From positions 248,001 to 312,000 of the forward strand of contig CP104974.1 of assembly GCA_025452255.1 (NCBI GenBank): DNA of 64,000 nucleotides, written 5' to 3'. The notes under the pieces are model-generated. The model was given only the letters and a program-made list of their open reading frames with translations. It had not been told where the DNA came from and made no database searches. Position numbers and translations under genes: made by a program. Of the stretch, positions 19,884-30,522 are shown one piece after another (the stretch's first letter is position 1; every line of letters starts with the position of its first letter). This DNA comes from Devosia sp. A8/3-2 (GTDB lineage: Bacteria > Pseudomonadota > Alphaproteobacteria > Rhizobiales > Devosiaceae).

Positions 19884-20786
19884 TTGACCACTCTCATTAC
19901 CACGCTCGATCCGAAATCCCGCGCTGCCTCGCGTGGGTGGAGCGACACCACGATCCGGAACGTCTTCGTCATCCCGACGGTGCTGTTCCTCATCATCTTC
20001 AACGTGTTTCCGCTGCTCTATTCGCTGGCATTCTCGTTCACCGACTTTCGCGCGTCGAGCAAGGCCGCGGTCAATTTCGTCGGCTTCAAGAACTATATCG
20101 ACGTTCTGGCGGACCCGGTGATCTGGCGGACGTTTTCGACCACATTGTGGTACGTGATCGTCTCGGTGACCGGCCAGTTCGTGGTCGGCTTCGGCTTGGC
20201 GTTGCTACTCAACCGCCCCCTGCCCTTCAAGGGCCTGCTGACCACGCTGCTCATGCTGCCCATGATGCTGTCGCCCGTGGTGGTCGGGTTGTTCTGGAAG
20301 CTGATCTACGATCCGTCCCGGGGCATTCTCAACCACGCTCTGGGCTCGGGGCCGGTCGCCCGGCTCAGCGACTCCAATCTGGCGCTTTATGCCGTGGCCA
20401 TCACCGACATCTGGATGTGGTCGCCCTTCGTGATGCTGCTGTCGCTGGCGGGCCTGTCGGCGGTGCCCAAGCATCTCTATGAAGCCGCGTCGATCGACCG
20501 GGCCGGCAAGCTCTATACTTTCTTCCGCATCACGCTGCCGCTGGTCGCGCCGATCCTGCTGATCGCAGTGATTTTCCGCACCATGGAGGCGTTCAAGACC
20601 TTCGACATCGCCTTCGTGATGACGGGCCAGCCGGCCGCCGAACTCATCTCGTCGCGGCTCTACAAGATGGCCTTCCAGCAATGGCAGACGGGTCCGTCTT
20701 CGGCCTTGGCCTACATCATCCTGATCATGGTGCTGTGCATCACCAATATCTACGTCAAGTACCTGAACAAGGCAAAGGAGCGCTGA
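19884..20786 (+). CDS. sugar ABC transporter permease (MalF-like)
   Basis: Intact permease of 300 residues with six helices, starting TTG at 19884 with GGGAGAT about eight bases upstream. VFVIPTVLFLIIFNVFPLLY is the first helix. The EAA loop reads LYEAASIDRAGKLYTFFRIT, followed by LPLVAPILL. It is the first of two inner-membrane subunits of a CUT1-type importer and is separated from the next gene by one base. Confidence 0.85.
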   Translation: MTTLITTLDPKSRAASRGWSDTTIRNVFVIPTVLFLIIFNVFPLLYSLAFSFTDFRASSKAAVNFVGFKNYIDVLADPVIWRTFSTTLWYVIVSVTGQFVVGFGLALLLNRPLPFKGLLTTLLMLPMMLSPVVVGLFWKLIYDPSRGILNHALGSGPVARLSDSNLALYAVAITDIWMWSPFVMLLSLAGLSAVPKHLYEAASIDRAGKLYTFFRITLPLVAPILLIAVIFRTMEAFKTFDIAFVMTGQPAAELISSRLYKMAFQQWQTGPSSALAYIILIMVLCITNIYVKYLNKAKER

Positions 20787-20787
20787 G

Positions 20788-21745
20788 ATGGCTGTCGTTT
20801 CAACGCGCGGGCCGGCTGGGCAATCGCTCGGCGATTGCAGCGGTCATCGTCGTGACCCTGATCTTCCTGTCGCCGATCTACTGGATCACCTCCACGGCCT
20901 TCAAGCCGCTGGTGCTGGCCACATCGGTGCCACCGACCGTTGCTTTCTGAACCCACGATCACCCCATTCGTGAAGCTCTTCACCAAGCGCGCCCAGCTGA
21001 CCACGCCTGTCGATCCGGCGGTCTATGAGGCGGCCCCATGGTGGGAAAAGCTGATCTTTGACGGGGGCGAGCGCCTGTCGCGTGACGGCAATGGAGATGT
21101 CGTTTTCTCGGCCTATCCCGATCGCTTCGTCAACTCGCTGATCATCGCGGTCACCTCGACCCTGCTCGCGGTCTCGCTGGGGACGATCACCGCCTACGGA
21201 TTTTCCCGGTTCAGGGTGAAGGGCGAGGCGGACCTGCTGTTCTTCATCCTCTCGACGAGAATGCTCCCCCGATCGTGGTCGCCATTCCGATGTTCCTGAT
21301 GTATCGCGCAGTCGGGCTCAACGACACCCATCTCGGTCTCATCATTCTCTATACCGCCTTCAACGTTTCGTTCGCGGTCTGGCTGATGAAGGGCTTCATC
21401 GATGAGATCCCCAAGGAATATGAGGAAGCGGCCCTCGTCGACGGCTATACCCGCATGCAGGCCTTCTTCAAGATCGTGCTGCCCGAAGCCGCCACCGGCA
21501 TCGCCGCCACCGCCGTCTTCTGCTTCATCACGGCCCGGAACGAATATGCCTTTGCGCTGATCCTCACAAACCGCCGGGCGCAGACCGCGCCGCCGTTCAT
21601 TCCCAGCCGAGTCGGCACGGGCCTGCAGGACTGGACCGTCATTGCCGCCGGAACCGTGCTGTTCCTGTTGCCGGTTGCCATCTTCACCTTCCTGCTCCGC
21701 AATCACCTGCTGCGCGGCATGAGCTTTGGTGCCATTCGCAAATGA
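20788..21745 (+). CDS. sugar ABC transporter permease (MalG-like), frameshifted
   Basis: Second CUT1 permease, about 319 residues. Helix 1 (AVIVVTLIFLSPIYWITS) is followed by FKP, an extended periplasmic loop (EAAPWWEKLIFDGGERL) and SLIIAVTSTLLAVSLGTITAY. The EAA loop reads EYEEAALVDGYTRMQAFFKI. Frame changes lie near 20805, 20945 and 21265. It ends in an ATGA overlap with the small membrane protein gene. Confidence 0.8.
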
Positions 21746-21993
21746 TCAGTCGAGAATTCAACAAGACGTATTTTGGCCCCGGCTCCATCGCGTTGATGGT
21801 CGCCGGCATCCTGTTCCTGTGTCAGCCCCGGATCGCCTTTCTGCACGCCCGGAGCGTGCTGGTCATGCTGATCGGCCTCATCGGCTTCAATATCTCCGTG
21901 CATATTCCGCCGCCGGAGCAGGCGGCGGACGAAGACGACATCGGCCCCGTGTCCATCTCGCAAACGCTGGCAGCGGGTGGCGGACATGACTGA
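21742..21993 (+). CDS. small membrane protein of the ABC operon
   Basis: Intact 83-residue protein with two helices (YFGPGSIALMVAGILFLCQP and SVLVMLIGLIGFNISVHI) and an acidic Pro-rich tail. It overlaps the permease by four bases and the ATPase by eight, so it is clearly part of the operon. Rhizobial polyol/glycerol ABC operons carry a comparable extra membrane gene between permeases and ATPases. No function is known to me. Confidence 0.7.
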   Translation: MISREFNKTYFGPGSIALMVAGILFLCQPRIAFLHARSVLVMLIGLIGFNISVHIPPPEQAADEDDIGPVSISQTLAAGGGHD

Positions 21994-23090
21994 AATTCAG
22001 CTGCGCAATATCGACAAGCATTTCGGCCCGGTCCATGTGATCCGCGAGGTGAACCTGACGGTGAAGGACCGAGAATTTGTCGTCCTGCTGGGTCCCTCGG
22101 GTTGCGGCAAGACTACCACCCTCCGCGCCATAGCCGGTCTTGAGGACATCGATTCCGGGGATATTCTGATCGATGGCAAGCCGGTTCAGAACCTGCACGC
22201 TTCGGAGCGCGACATTGCCTTCGTGTTCCAGAATTATGCGCTCTACCCGCATCTGACAGTCTACGAGAACATGGCGTTCCCATTGCGCGCGGTGCGCCAG
22301 AACCGCGCCGAAGTCGACCGCATGGTGCAGTCGGTAGCGGCATCGCTGGGCATTACGGGCCTGCTTGGCCGACGGCCGTCGGCGCTGTCGGGTGGCGACA
22401 TGCAGCGTGTGGCCATCGGCCGCTCTGCTGGTGCGCCGGCCCAAGGCCATCCTGCTCGACGAGCCTATTGGCTCGCTCGATGCCAAACTGCGCGAAAGCA
22501 TGCGCGTCGAGCTCAAGCGGCTCCATATCGAGAACGGGTCCACCTCGATCTATGTGACACATGACCGTGTCGAGGCCATGTCGCTGGCCGATCGGATCGT
22601 GGTGATGCATGAGGGCCTGCTGCAGCAGGTCGGCACGCCTGACGATGTCTATCGCTATCCGGCCAACATATTCGTTGCCCAGTTTGTCGGCAGCCCGATC
22701 ATGAATCTGGTCGATGCCGATATCAACGAGAGCGCGTCAGGCGTCGACGTCATTATGGGCGGTGTCAACTTTACCTTTCTCGGGGTGCTTTCAGGCAAGC
22801 TCAGGGAAGCCGGCGCCCAGCCGGACAAGCTCAAGCTTGGCGTCCGGCCCGAAGGCATCCTGCTCTCCCAGAACGCCAAAGACGACTATGTCGAGGTCGT
22901 GGCCGGCATCATCGAGCCGCTCGGCTCCCATGACATCGTTGACCTCAGGATCGGGGATATCGTGCTGCGTGCCCGCACCAAAAGCGGCTTCGTTGCTGGC
23001 CCGAGCACCGTGGTCTGGGCCCGGATCGATCCGGCACAGGCGCATTTTTTCGACACCACATCCGGCAGTTCTTTGGAGATCAGGCTCTGA
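21986..23090 (+). CDS. sugar ABC transporter ATPase 1 (UgpC/MalK-like), frameshifted
   Basis: About 368 residues. Walker A GPSGCGKT, Q-loop FVFQNYALYPHLTVYENM, signature LSGGDMQRV and Walker B ILLDEPIGSLDAKLRE are all present. The regulatory TOBE-like C-terminal domain follows (LKLGVRPEGILL). A frame change near 22430 falls between the signature and Walker B. The ATG at 21986 is preferred to GTG 21977. The switch His is in YVTHDRVEAM. It probably forms a heterodimer with the next ATPase. Confidence 0.85.
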
Positions 23091-24161
23091 TGGCGCATAT
23101 CCAACTCAAGGGGATTTCCAAGACCTTCGGCAACCATGCGGCCCTGAAAGATCTCGATCTCGAAATCGCCGATGGCGAGTTCTTCGTGCTGCTCGGTCAG
23201 ACCGGCGCGGGCAAGACGACGACACTGCGGCTGGTCGCCGGCCTTGAAAAGCCCACCGCCGGCCAGATCTTCATTGACGGCCAAGACGTCGGCGACTGGG
23301 GCGCGGCCGAGCGCGACGTTGCGCTGGTGCTTCAGCAATATTCGCTCTACCTGCGCTACACGGTGCGGGAGAATCTCGAATTCCCGCTCAAAGCGCCGAT
23401 CCGCAAGACCAGCCCGGACGAAATCAAAGCGCAGGTGGACCGCGTGGCCAAGACATTGCGCATCGAACATCTATTGGACCGCAAGGTCGATCGGCTCTCG
23501 GGCGGCGAAATGCAGCGCGTCTCCATCGGCCGCGCCATCGTGCGCCGGCCCCGGGTCTTCCTGATGGACGAGCCGCTCTCCGCACTCGACGCCAAGCTGC
23601 GCGAGGCGTTGCGGACCAGAACTGAAGAACCTGCAGGTCAATCTGGGGGCAACCTTCCTGTTCGTGACCCACGATCAGGTCGAGGCCATGGCAATGGGCG
23701 ACAAGATCGGCGTGCTCAATAACGGCCAACTGGTGCAAACCGGTACGCCGCACGAGATCTACGCCAACCCGGTCGACACTTTCGTGGCACGCGCCGTCGG
23801 CTCGCCGCCGATGAACCTGATCAACGGGCAGGTCGAACAGGGCACCGCCGTGACGGCCGCCGGCCAGCGCCTGCCCTTTGACGGGCGCGACGCAGCTGCC
23901 GGCCGCTCCCTCACCTTCGGCATCCGCCCCGAGGACCTCTATCTCGAAGGTGGCGCACCCGTTCCGGCGCGCGTCCATGACATCGAAAACCATGGCGTGG
24001 AGAAGATCGTCACCCTCAGCATGGGCGACAGCCTGCTCCGAGCAACCGTGCCAACCCAGACCAGCCTCAAGATCGATGAAGAAGTCCGGTTCTCCCGGCA
24101 CCCCGAAAAAGTCGTGCTCTTTGACGGCAAGAGCGGCATCAACCTGCGTCATGCAGGCTAG
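23090..24161 (+). CDS. sugar ABC transporter ATPase 2 (UgpC/MalK-like), frameshifted
   Basis: About 357 residues, starting one base inside the previous stop (TGATG). Walker A GQTGAGKT is a variant of the usual GPSGxGKT. Q-loop LVLQQYSLYLRYTVREN, signature LSGGEMQRV, Walker B VFLMDEPLSALDAKLRE and switch FVTHDQVEAMAMGD follow. The C-terminal domain has FGIRPEDLYLEGG. A frame change lies near 23612. Having two non-identical ATPases parallels GlpS/GlpT-type systems. Confidence 0.85.
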
Positions 24162-24201
24162 AGCACGACTGCCGGTTCAGCAGAGATGCGGAGCCGGCAA
24201 A

Positions 24202-24239
24202 GGGAACCAGTCTTGTCTTCCCGACGCTGGTTCCTTTTT
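24202..24239 (+). terminator. intrinsic terminator of the sugar ABC operon
   Basis: GGGAACCAG pairs with CTGGTTCC and is followed by TTTTT at 24235-24239, about 40 bases after the last stop. Good stem plus T-run. Confidence 0.75.
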
Positions 24240-24260
24240 CATTCCTGTCGCCAGATACGA

Positions 24261-24290
24261 AAACGCCCCGATGTCACCATCGGGGCGTTT
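24261..24290. terminator. bidirectional intrinsic terminator
   Basis: AAACGCCCCGATG and CATCGGGGCGTTT form a perfect 13-bp stem around TCAC, with T-rich ends on both strands. It lies between the convergent ABC operon and the DJ-1/PfpI gene. Confidence 0.8.
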
Positions 24291-24307
24291 GCTATTGGCC
24301 AGCCGGA

Positions 24308-24900
24308 TCAGGCGTGCTTGATCTCGGTGCCCAACACCTTGAGGCAATCGCGCATGAAGGCCGCCAGAGCGGTCCAACCCTTGGCGGAAACCATGTTGCC
24401 GTCAATCAGCGAGTCGGTGGGCGAAAGGTCCACATAGGTCCCCCGGCCAGCGTCACTTCCGGCTCGCATGCCGCCAGCGCACCGACGCGCTTGCCGCGCA
24501 CCACGCCGTCCACCGCGATCAGGATCTGCACGCCGTGGCAGATGGTGAAGATGGGCTTTTTGGCATCGTGGAAATGCTTGACCATCTGCTGGATACGCTT
24601 GTCGGTGCGGATATATTCCGGGCCGCGGCCGCCAGCACAATAGACCGCGTCATATTGATCGAGCTGGGCCGGGGCTTCGGAGAACGTCTTGTTGATGTCG
24701 GCGTAGTGACCCATTTTCTCGGTATAGGTCTGGTCGCCCTCGAAATCGTGCAGTGACGTCTTGATGCGATCGCCGGCCTTCTTGTCGGGGCAGACGACAT
24801 GAACGGTGTGCCCCACCGCCATCATGCCTTGCTGATAGACAAAGATCTCGTATTCCTCGGTGAATTCACCGGTCAGCATCAGTATTTTCTTGCCAGCCAT
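24308..24900 (-). CDS. DJ-1/PfpI family protein, frameshifted
   Basis: About 197 residues. KKILMLTGEFTEEYE provides the conserved N-terminal strand and Glu, and the nucleophile elbow is IFTICHGVQIL with the family Cys. GGRGPEYIRTD is also typical. A frame change near 24445 leads to the true ending YVDLSPTDSLIDGNMVSAKG and IKHA. The family includes deglycase/chaperone and amidase members; the role here is unknown. It lies upstream of a GntR gene on the same strand. Confidence 0.8.
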
Positions 24901-24959
24901 TATCTGCTCCTCCTTGTTTTCAGATCATTCGGGCAATCGTCTCTTCGCCTCGTTCCAAA

Positions 24960-25655
24960 TCAGGCAAAGGCCGGCAGCAGCCGGGTGCGAGAATTCTGGA
25001 TATGGATGCGCATGGCCTCGCGAGCCAATTGCGGATCGCCGCGGCGCAACGCGGCCATCAAAGCTTCATGTTCATCCAGTGCCTCGACGGTCACCAGCCG
25101 GTGGTACATCAGGCGAAAGATATGGAAATGAGTGTGCTGCATTCGCAGGACGTCGCGCATCAGCCCATTGCCGGCGATGTCGAGTATCTTGTCGTGGAAC
25201 TCGGCGTCCTGTCGGGCAAAATCGGAATATCGCAGCCGTTCGTCGCCCCCGTCATTGGTAGTGGCCATCACGCCCGCCAACTGGTCTAGCGCCACTAGCC
25301 CCGCCTCGTCCATGCGCGCGGCGGCCTTGGCTGCGGCTTCCGGTTCCAGCATCAGGCGCAATTCGTAAAGCTCGTCAAACCGGTCGCGACTGACTTGCGG
25401 CGCTGCGCGATAGCCCACCAGATGTGCACGCAGCACCAGCCCCTCCCCTTCCAGCCGGCCGAGCGCCTCACGGATAGGGGTGTGCGAAACATTGAGCTCG
25501 CGAACCAGCGTGTCCACGGTGATCCGCGCGCCCGGCGGAATCTGCAGCGACATCAGCTGCGCGAAGATCGCGTCATAGACACTGCCCGCCAGACTATTGG
25601 GCCGTGGCAGGCCTGAAAGTGTGTCGCTCGGATGGTTGACCACTGTCGATTTCAT
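24960..25655 (-). CDS. GntR-family regulator, FCD-domain type
   Basis: Intact regulator of 231 residues from the ATG at 25655 (MKSTVV); ATG 25679 is possible. The winged helix has GARITVDTLVRELNVSHTPIREALGRLEGEG; listed here as adjoining segments of one domain. The FCD part has ELRLMLEPEAAAKAAARMDEA and metal-site residues in EFHDKILDIAGN and HTHFHIF. It is divergent from the iron alcohol dehydrogenase operon. An AT-rich promoter region (about 25700-25750) separates them, and that operon is the probable target. Confidence 0.8.
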   Translation of the reverse strand: MKSTVVNHPSDTLSGLPRPNSLAGSVYDAIFAQLMSLQIPPGARITVDTLVRELNVSHTPIREALGRLEGEGLVLRAHLVGYRAAPQVSRDRFDELYELRLMLEPEAAAKAAARMDEAGLVALDQLAGVMATTNDGGDERLRYSDFARQDAEFHDKILDIAGNGLMRDVLRMQHTHFHIFRLMYHRLVTVEALDEHEALMAALRRGDPQLAREAMRIHIQNSRTRLLPAFA

Positions 25656-25773
25656 CGCCGCCGCTCGCCCTCTTGACATGGGCGATGATCTAGCATGATG
25701 GTGGCGAGCCCACAATACTATATCTTATACGATCCTATTTTGAGGTAGACGAAATGGGCGGAGGGAATGCTTC

Positions 25774-26994
25774 ATGGGGCTGTTTGGCGCACTCAGGCTG
25801 CCGCGCGAAATCTTGTTTGGCAGCGGCCAGCGCAAGGCGCTGGGCATTGTCGCGGCCAAGTCTGGCAGACGCGCATTGGTCTGTACCGACGAGCGCTTTG
25901 CCGCCACGCCGAGTTTTGCTGAAATGCTGGCGGATCTGGGCAATTGGGGCATCGAGATCCCGGTGCACGATCAGGTCCAGCCCGACGTTCCGAGCGATAC
26001 CGTCGCCGCCTGCGTCGCGGCGGCAAAAGGCTTTGCACCCGACATGGTGATCGGTATCGGTGGCGGGTCGTGCCTCGATATGGCCAAATGCGCCGCGCTG
26101 CTGCTGACGCATGGTGGCGCTCTGGCAGACTATTATGGTGAGTTCAAAGTGCCGGGAGCGGTGCTGCCGGTCATTGCCGTGCCGACAACCGCTGGAACCG
26201 GCTCGGAAGTGACGCCTGTGGCTGTCATCTCCGACCCTGTGCGGGTGCTTAAGGTCGGCATTTCCAGCCCGCATCTGATCGCCACCGCCGCGATCTGCGA
26301 CCCCGACCTCACCCTGACCTGTCCGCTCGGCCTCACCGCCATGACCGGAGCCGACGCGCTTACCCATGCCATCGAGGCATTCACGGCCAAACGGCAGTCG
26401 GGCGAAGCGAGCCTGCCCCAGCAACATGTCTTTATCGGCAAGAGTGCTCTCACCGATCACTACGCCCTGCTCGCCATGCGCCTTTTGGGCCGGAGCCTTG
26501 AAACCGCCGTCAAGGATGGCAGCAATGCCGAGGCCCGCGCCGACGTCATGCTCGCGGCGATGGCCGCGGGCTGCGCCTTCGGGACGGCCGGAACGGCGGC
26601 TGCCCATGCCATCCAATATCCGGTCGGCGCCCTCACCCATACGGCCCACGGCACAGGCGTGGCCTGCGCCCTACCCTATGTGATGGCCTATAACCGCTCA
26701 TCAAGCCTGTCTGAAATGGCTGAAATCGGCACCGCCCTCGGTGTTGCCAATGGCTCTGTCGAGGAGCGATCACAGGGCGCCATCGCCGCCGTCCGCCGCC
26801 TGTTTGGCGCCATTGGCATTGCTCCCACACTGGCCAAGCTTGGCCTTGCGGAAGACCAACTCGACTGGACGGCGGAACAGGCTCTGGGCATCGACCGCCT
26901 CATCAAGAACAACCCCCGCCCCCTCGACCTGCCGGACATGAAGACCCTGCTTCGCGCGGCCTATGATGGCGACATGACGAGGGCGACTGCATGA
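25774..26994 (+). CDS. iron-containing alcohol dehydrogenase
   Basis: Intact 406-residue member of the group III (Fe) alcohol dehydrogenases, NAD(P)-dependent. The nucleotide site is IGIGGGSCLDMAK, followed by AVPTTAGTGSEVTPVAVI. Metal ligands are expected in DALTHAIEAF and HTAHGTGVACALPYVM. GGAGGG lies upstream of the ATG. It overlaps the aldehyde dehydrogenase gene by four bases, suggesting a two-step oxidation of an alcohol to an acid or the reduction of a lactaldehyde-like intermediate. The substrate is not identifiable. Confidence 0.9.
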   Translation: MGLFGALRLPREILFGSGQRKALGIVAAKSGRRALVCTDERFAATPSFAEMLADLGNWGIEIPVHDQVQPDVPSDTVAACVAAAKGFAPDMVIGIGGGSCLDMAKCAALLLTHGGALADYYGEFKVPGAVLPVIAVPTTAGTGSEVTPVAVISDPVRVLKVGISSPHLIATAAICDPDLTLTCPLGLTAMTGADALTHAIEAFTAKRQSGEASLPQQHVFIGKSALTDHYALLAMRLLGRSLETAVKDGSNAEARADVMLAAMAAGCAFGTAGTAAAHAIQYPVGALTHTAHGTGVACALPYVMAYNRSSSLSEMAEIGTALGVANGSVEERSQGAIAAVRRLFGAIGIAPTLAKLGLAEDQLDWTAEQALGIDRLIKNNPRPLDLPDMKTLLRAAYDGDMTRATA

Positions 26995-28463
26995 ATGGAT
27001 CAACAATGACAGTGCCTCCAGACCTCAAGGCGGCCTCTCGCGGGCTCTATATCGGTGGGCAGTGGCGACCCGCCAGTGGCGGGGCTGGTATCGATGTCGT
27101 GGACCCCTCCACCGAACTCGTGCTGGCTTCGGTGCCCGATGGGACCCTCGCCGATGCGAGCGCCGCCGTCGAAGCGGCCGCCATGGCAGCTGCGGGCTGG
27201 CGCAACACCGCTCCTCGCAAGCGCTCGGAAATCCTGCGACGCTGCTTCGAGCTGATGACCGAGCGTTCGGAAATGCTCGCTACGCTGATTTCTGCTCGAA
27301 AACGGCAAGGCCCTGCGCGACGCCGAGGGCGAGGTCGCCTATGCCGCCGAGTTCTTCCGCTGGAATGCCGAGGAGGCGGTGCGCATTACCGGCGAGTTCG
27401 GCACGGCTCCGGCGGGCACCAACCGTATCGTCGTCGACTATCAGCCCATCGGCATCTGCCTGATGATCACGCCGTGGAATTTTCCAGCGGCGATGGCCAC
27501 GCGCAAGATCGCGCCAGCCACGGCGGCCGGCTGCACCGTGATCCTCAAGCCCGCATCGGAAACGCCGCTGACAGCCTATGCGCTGGCGGCGATCTACAGA
27601 AGCCGGCGTGCCGCCGGGCGTGGTCAACGTGCTGACGACAAGCTCGCCCGGTCCGCTGACAGCGGCCATTCTGGCCGATCCGCGGGTACGTAAATTGTCC
27701 TTCACCGGTTCTGACCGGCGTCGGGCGAGCGCTATTGGCGGAAGCTGCCAAGCACGTCGTTTCCTGCGCCATGGAACTCGGCGGCAATGCACCCTTCATC
27801 GTGTTCGACGACGCCGACCTCGATGCCGCGCTCGACGGCGCCATGATTGCCAAGATGCGCAATGCGGGCGAGGCCTGCACGGCGGCCAACCGGCTCTATG
27901 TGCAGTCAGGCATCCACGATGCCTTCGTGGCCGGGCTGGCCCGGCGCATGGCAGCGCTGCGGGTGGGCCCAGGCGCGGAAGCCGAAACCGAGTGCGGGCC
28001 AATGATTACCCGCAAGGCTGTCGAAAAGATCGAGCGACTTGTCGATGATGCCATCGACAAGGGCGCCCGAGTCGTCATCGGCGGCACTCGTCCGAATGGA
28101 CCGGGCTTTTTCTATCCGCCTACAGTGCTGACCGGGGCCTCGGACAGCGCCGAGATGGCGAACGAGGAAATTTTTGGCCCGGTGGCGCCGATCTACCGCT
28201 TCGAGGACGAAGCTGAGGCCGTCGCTCGTGCCAACAATACCGAATACGGGCTTGCCGCATATATTTTCACGCGTGACCTCTCCAAGGGCATGCGCGTGGC
28301 GGGCGCGGTGGAAGCGGGAATGATCGGCCTCAATCGCGGCTCGGTCTCGGATCCCGCCGCGCCGTTCGGCGGGGTGAAGCAGAGCGGACTGGGGCGTGAA
28401 GGTGGCCAGCACCACGGCATAGCCGAGTTCATGGAGGCGAAGTACATCGCCACCAGTTTCTAG
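26991..28463 (+). CDS. NAD(P)-dependent aldehyde dehydrogenase, frameshifted
   Basis: About 490 residues, succinate-semialdehyde dehydrogenase-like. Family blocks are LYIGGQWRPASGGAGIDVVD, MITPWNFPAAMATRK, LKPASETPLTAYAL, the general base Glu in MELGGNAPFIVF and the catalytic Cys in NAGEACTAANR. EEIFGPVAPIYRF and FGGVKQSGLGREGG close the protein. Frame changes lie near 27292, 27597 and 27712. Translational coupling to the alcohol dehydrogenase indicates consecutive steps. Confidence 0.85.
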
Positions 28464-28476
28464 GAAGGCAGAAGCC

Positions 28477-29296
28477 ATGGAAACCGACGCATTTCGAATA
28501 CGTGGGCATGTCGCCAATTTCGATGACATCGTGGCCGACATCGTCGCCCGCAGTGCCGCTACGCGCCACCGTAGCGATGCAGGCCGATATTGCCTATGGC
28601 AATGGCCCCTCGGAAACCCCTGGACCTGTTTTTTCCCGCGGAGACCGGGGCGCCCCGCCCCGTTCACATGTTCATCCATGGCGGCTATTGGCGTGCCTTT
28701 TCCAAGAGCGACTATTCACTGGTGGCCGATACTGTCACTGCCGCTGGCGTCATCGCCGTCATCGTCGACTATGCCCTGATGCCCGCAATGCGCATGGCGA
28801 CCTTGGTGGACCAGTGCGTCACGCCAAACAATGGGTATTGGACAATATCGCCGGATATGGTGGCGATCCCGAAAAACTGACGATCAGCGGCCATTCTGCC
28901 GGCGCGCATCTGGCAACCACGCTGTTTCAGCACGAGCGCGCACCGAGCCGGGTCCGCTCGGCATTGCTGCTGGGCGGTCTCTATGACCTCAAGCCCCTGC
29001 AGAAATCATTCCTCAAGGACGAGATCGCCCTGACCAATGACGAGGTGGCGGCCTTCACCCCGATGAAGAAGCAATATGATGCTACAACCGGGGTCATATT
29101 ACTGGTCGGCGCCAAGGAAACTCCGCCGTTTCACGAGCAGGCAAATACCTTTGCGCGCAAATTATGCAGCCGGGGCCTGAATGTATCGCAACGCATCGTG
29201 GTCAATCGCAACCATATGGACAGCGTGCGCGACACAGGCGTGCCCCATTCACTGACCGGCCGCTATCTGGCCGAACTCATCGCCGGCGTCCGATAG
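28477..29296 (+). CDS. alpha/beta hydrolase (carboxylesterase/arylformamidase-like), frameshifted
   Basis: About 272 residues. HMFIHGGYWRAFSKSDYS gives the oxyanion-hole HGGYW motif seen in kynurenine formamidase-like enzymes. LTISGHSAGAHLATTL is the nucleophile elbow with Ser. The C-terminal His is probably in NHMDSVRDTG. Three frame changes are required, near 28558, 28613 and 28815. It follows the aldehyde dehydrogenase by 13 bases and belongs to the same operon, where it may hydrolyse a lactone or ester. Confidence 0.7.
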
Positions 29297-29305
29297 GCGC
29301 CTCGT

Positions 29306-30413
29306 TCAGCGCTTGCCGAAATCCGGCACTTTGACGATCTCGCCACCCCGCAGGGCTGACTGGTGGGCGCAAATGCCCACGGACGTCCAATTAGCCGACT
29401 GCTCGACATTGGGAAACGGATCGCGGTTTTCCAATAGCGCATTGATGAACTCGTTGACCATGTGCGGATGCGAGCCGCCATGTCCGCCGCCCCGGATAAA
29501 GGACAGGTGATCCTCATCGACGATGCCGCGCGTGAATTTCTGGATTTCCCGGGGCAACAGGTGAGCGTAGTCGGGCACCTCTACCCGTTCGGCGATCTCG
29601 GTTTCGGGCCGCTTGGCCGTATGCAGTACCGGATGTTCGCCGGTCATCAATTCCCACTCGAACGATTTTTTCGAGCCATAGACGTCGATGCTCTCGTGAT
29701 ATTGCCGCGCCGTATCCCACAGGAACCGCCAGACATGGGCGGCTACGTCGGAATCCTTGATCTTGATATGGCAGGATTCCACTGCGAAAGCCGAACCTGA
29801 CCGGCGCGCGATTTCATCATTGACCGCGCCTGAGCCGAAGCAGCTGACATAGTCGGCCATGCCGTCGACCATGGCCATTAGCGGGCTGACCACATGGGTG
29901 GCATAGTGCATCGGCACCATGTCCTTCCAGTAATCGGGCCAGCCTTCCATATCCGGGGATGTGACGCCTGCAGATATTGGATGCGGCCCAGTTCACCCTT
30001 GTCGTAGAGCTCCTTGATGAACAGGTATTCGCGACTATAGACCACCGTTTCGGCCATCATATATTTGAGGCCCGTCTCACGGACCAGAGCCGACGATTTC
30101 CTTGGCCTCGTCCAGCGTCGTCGCCATGGGAACGGTGCACATGACGTGCTTGCCGGCCTTGAGCGCGGCAATGGATTGGGGCGCATGGTCAGGGATCGGG
30201 CTATTGATATGGACGAAGTCCACATTGGGGTCGGTCACCACGTCGCGAAAATCGTTGTAGCGCCGCAATACTGAACTTGTCACCGACTTCATCGAGCTTG
30301 GCCTGCGACCGCTGGCAGATCGCAGCGACCTCAGCTTTGGGATGAGCACGGTAGATCGGAATGAACTCCGCTCCGAAACCGAGCCCGATCAGCCCTACAC
30401 GCGCCTTGTCCAT
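29306..30413 (-). CDS. Gfo/Idh/MocA-family oxidoreductase, frameshifted
   Basis: NAD-dependent sugar or inositol dehydrogenase family, about 368 residues. It starts MDKARVGLIGLGFGAEFIPI, a Rossmann motif, and continues DFVHINSPIPDHAPQSIAAL and KAGKHVMCTVPMATTLDEAK, the family CEKP-like region. HYATHVVSPLM carries the conserved His. Frame changes lie near 30275, 30085 and 29965. It is downstream of a XylR-like regulator and an epimerase on the same strand, so the three form a sugar-catabolism unit. Confidence 0.8.
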
Positions 30414-30522
30414 GATCCCCTCCCATTCGGTTGGACAAGTATTGCCGTCCCGCCTGGAACGGCCATGAGCATTCGCGCGAGATTTCTGAGATATTTTCCG
30501 ATCGCCGGCTTCTCTGGCAACC

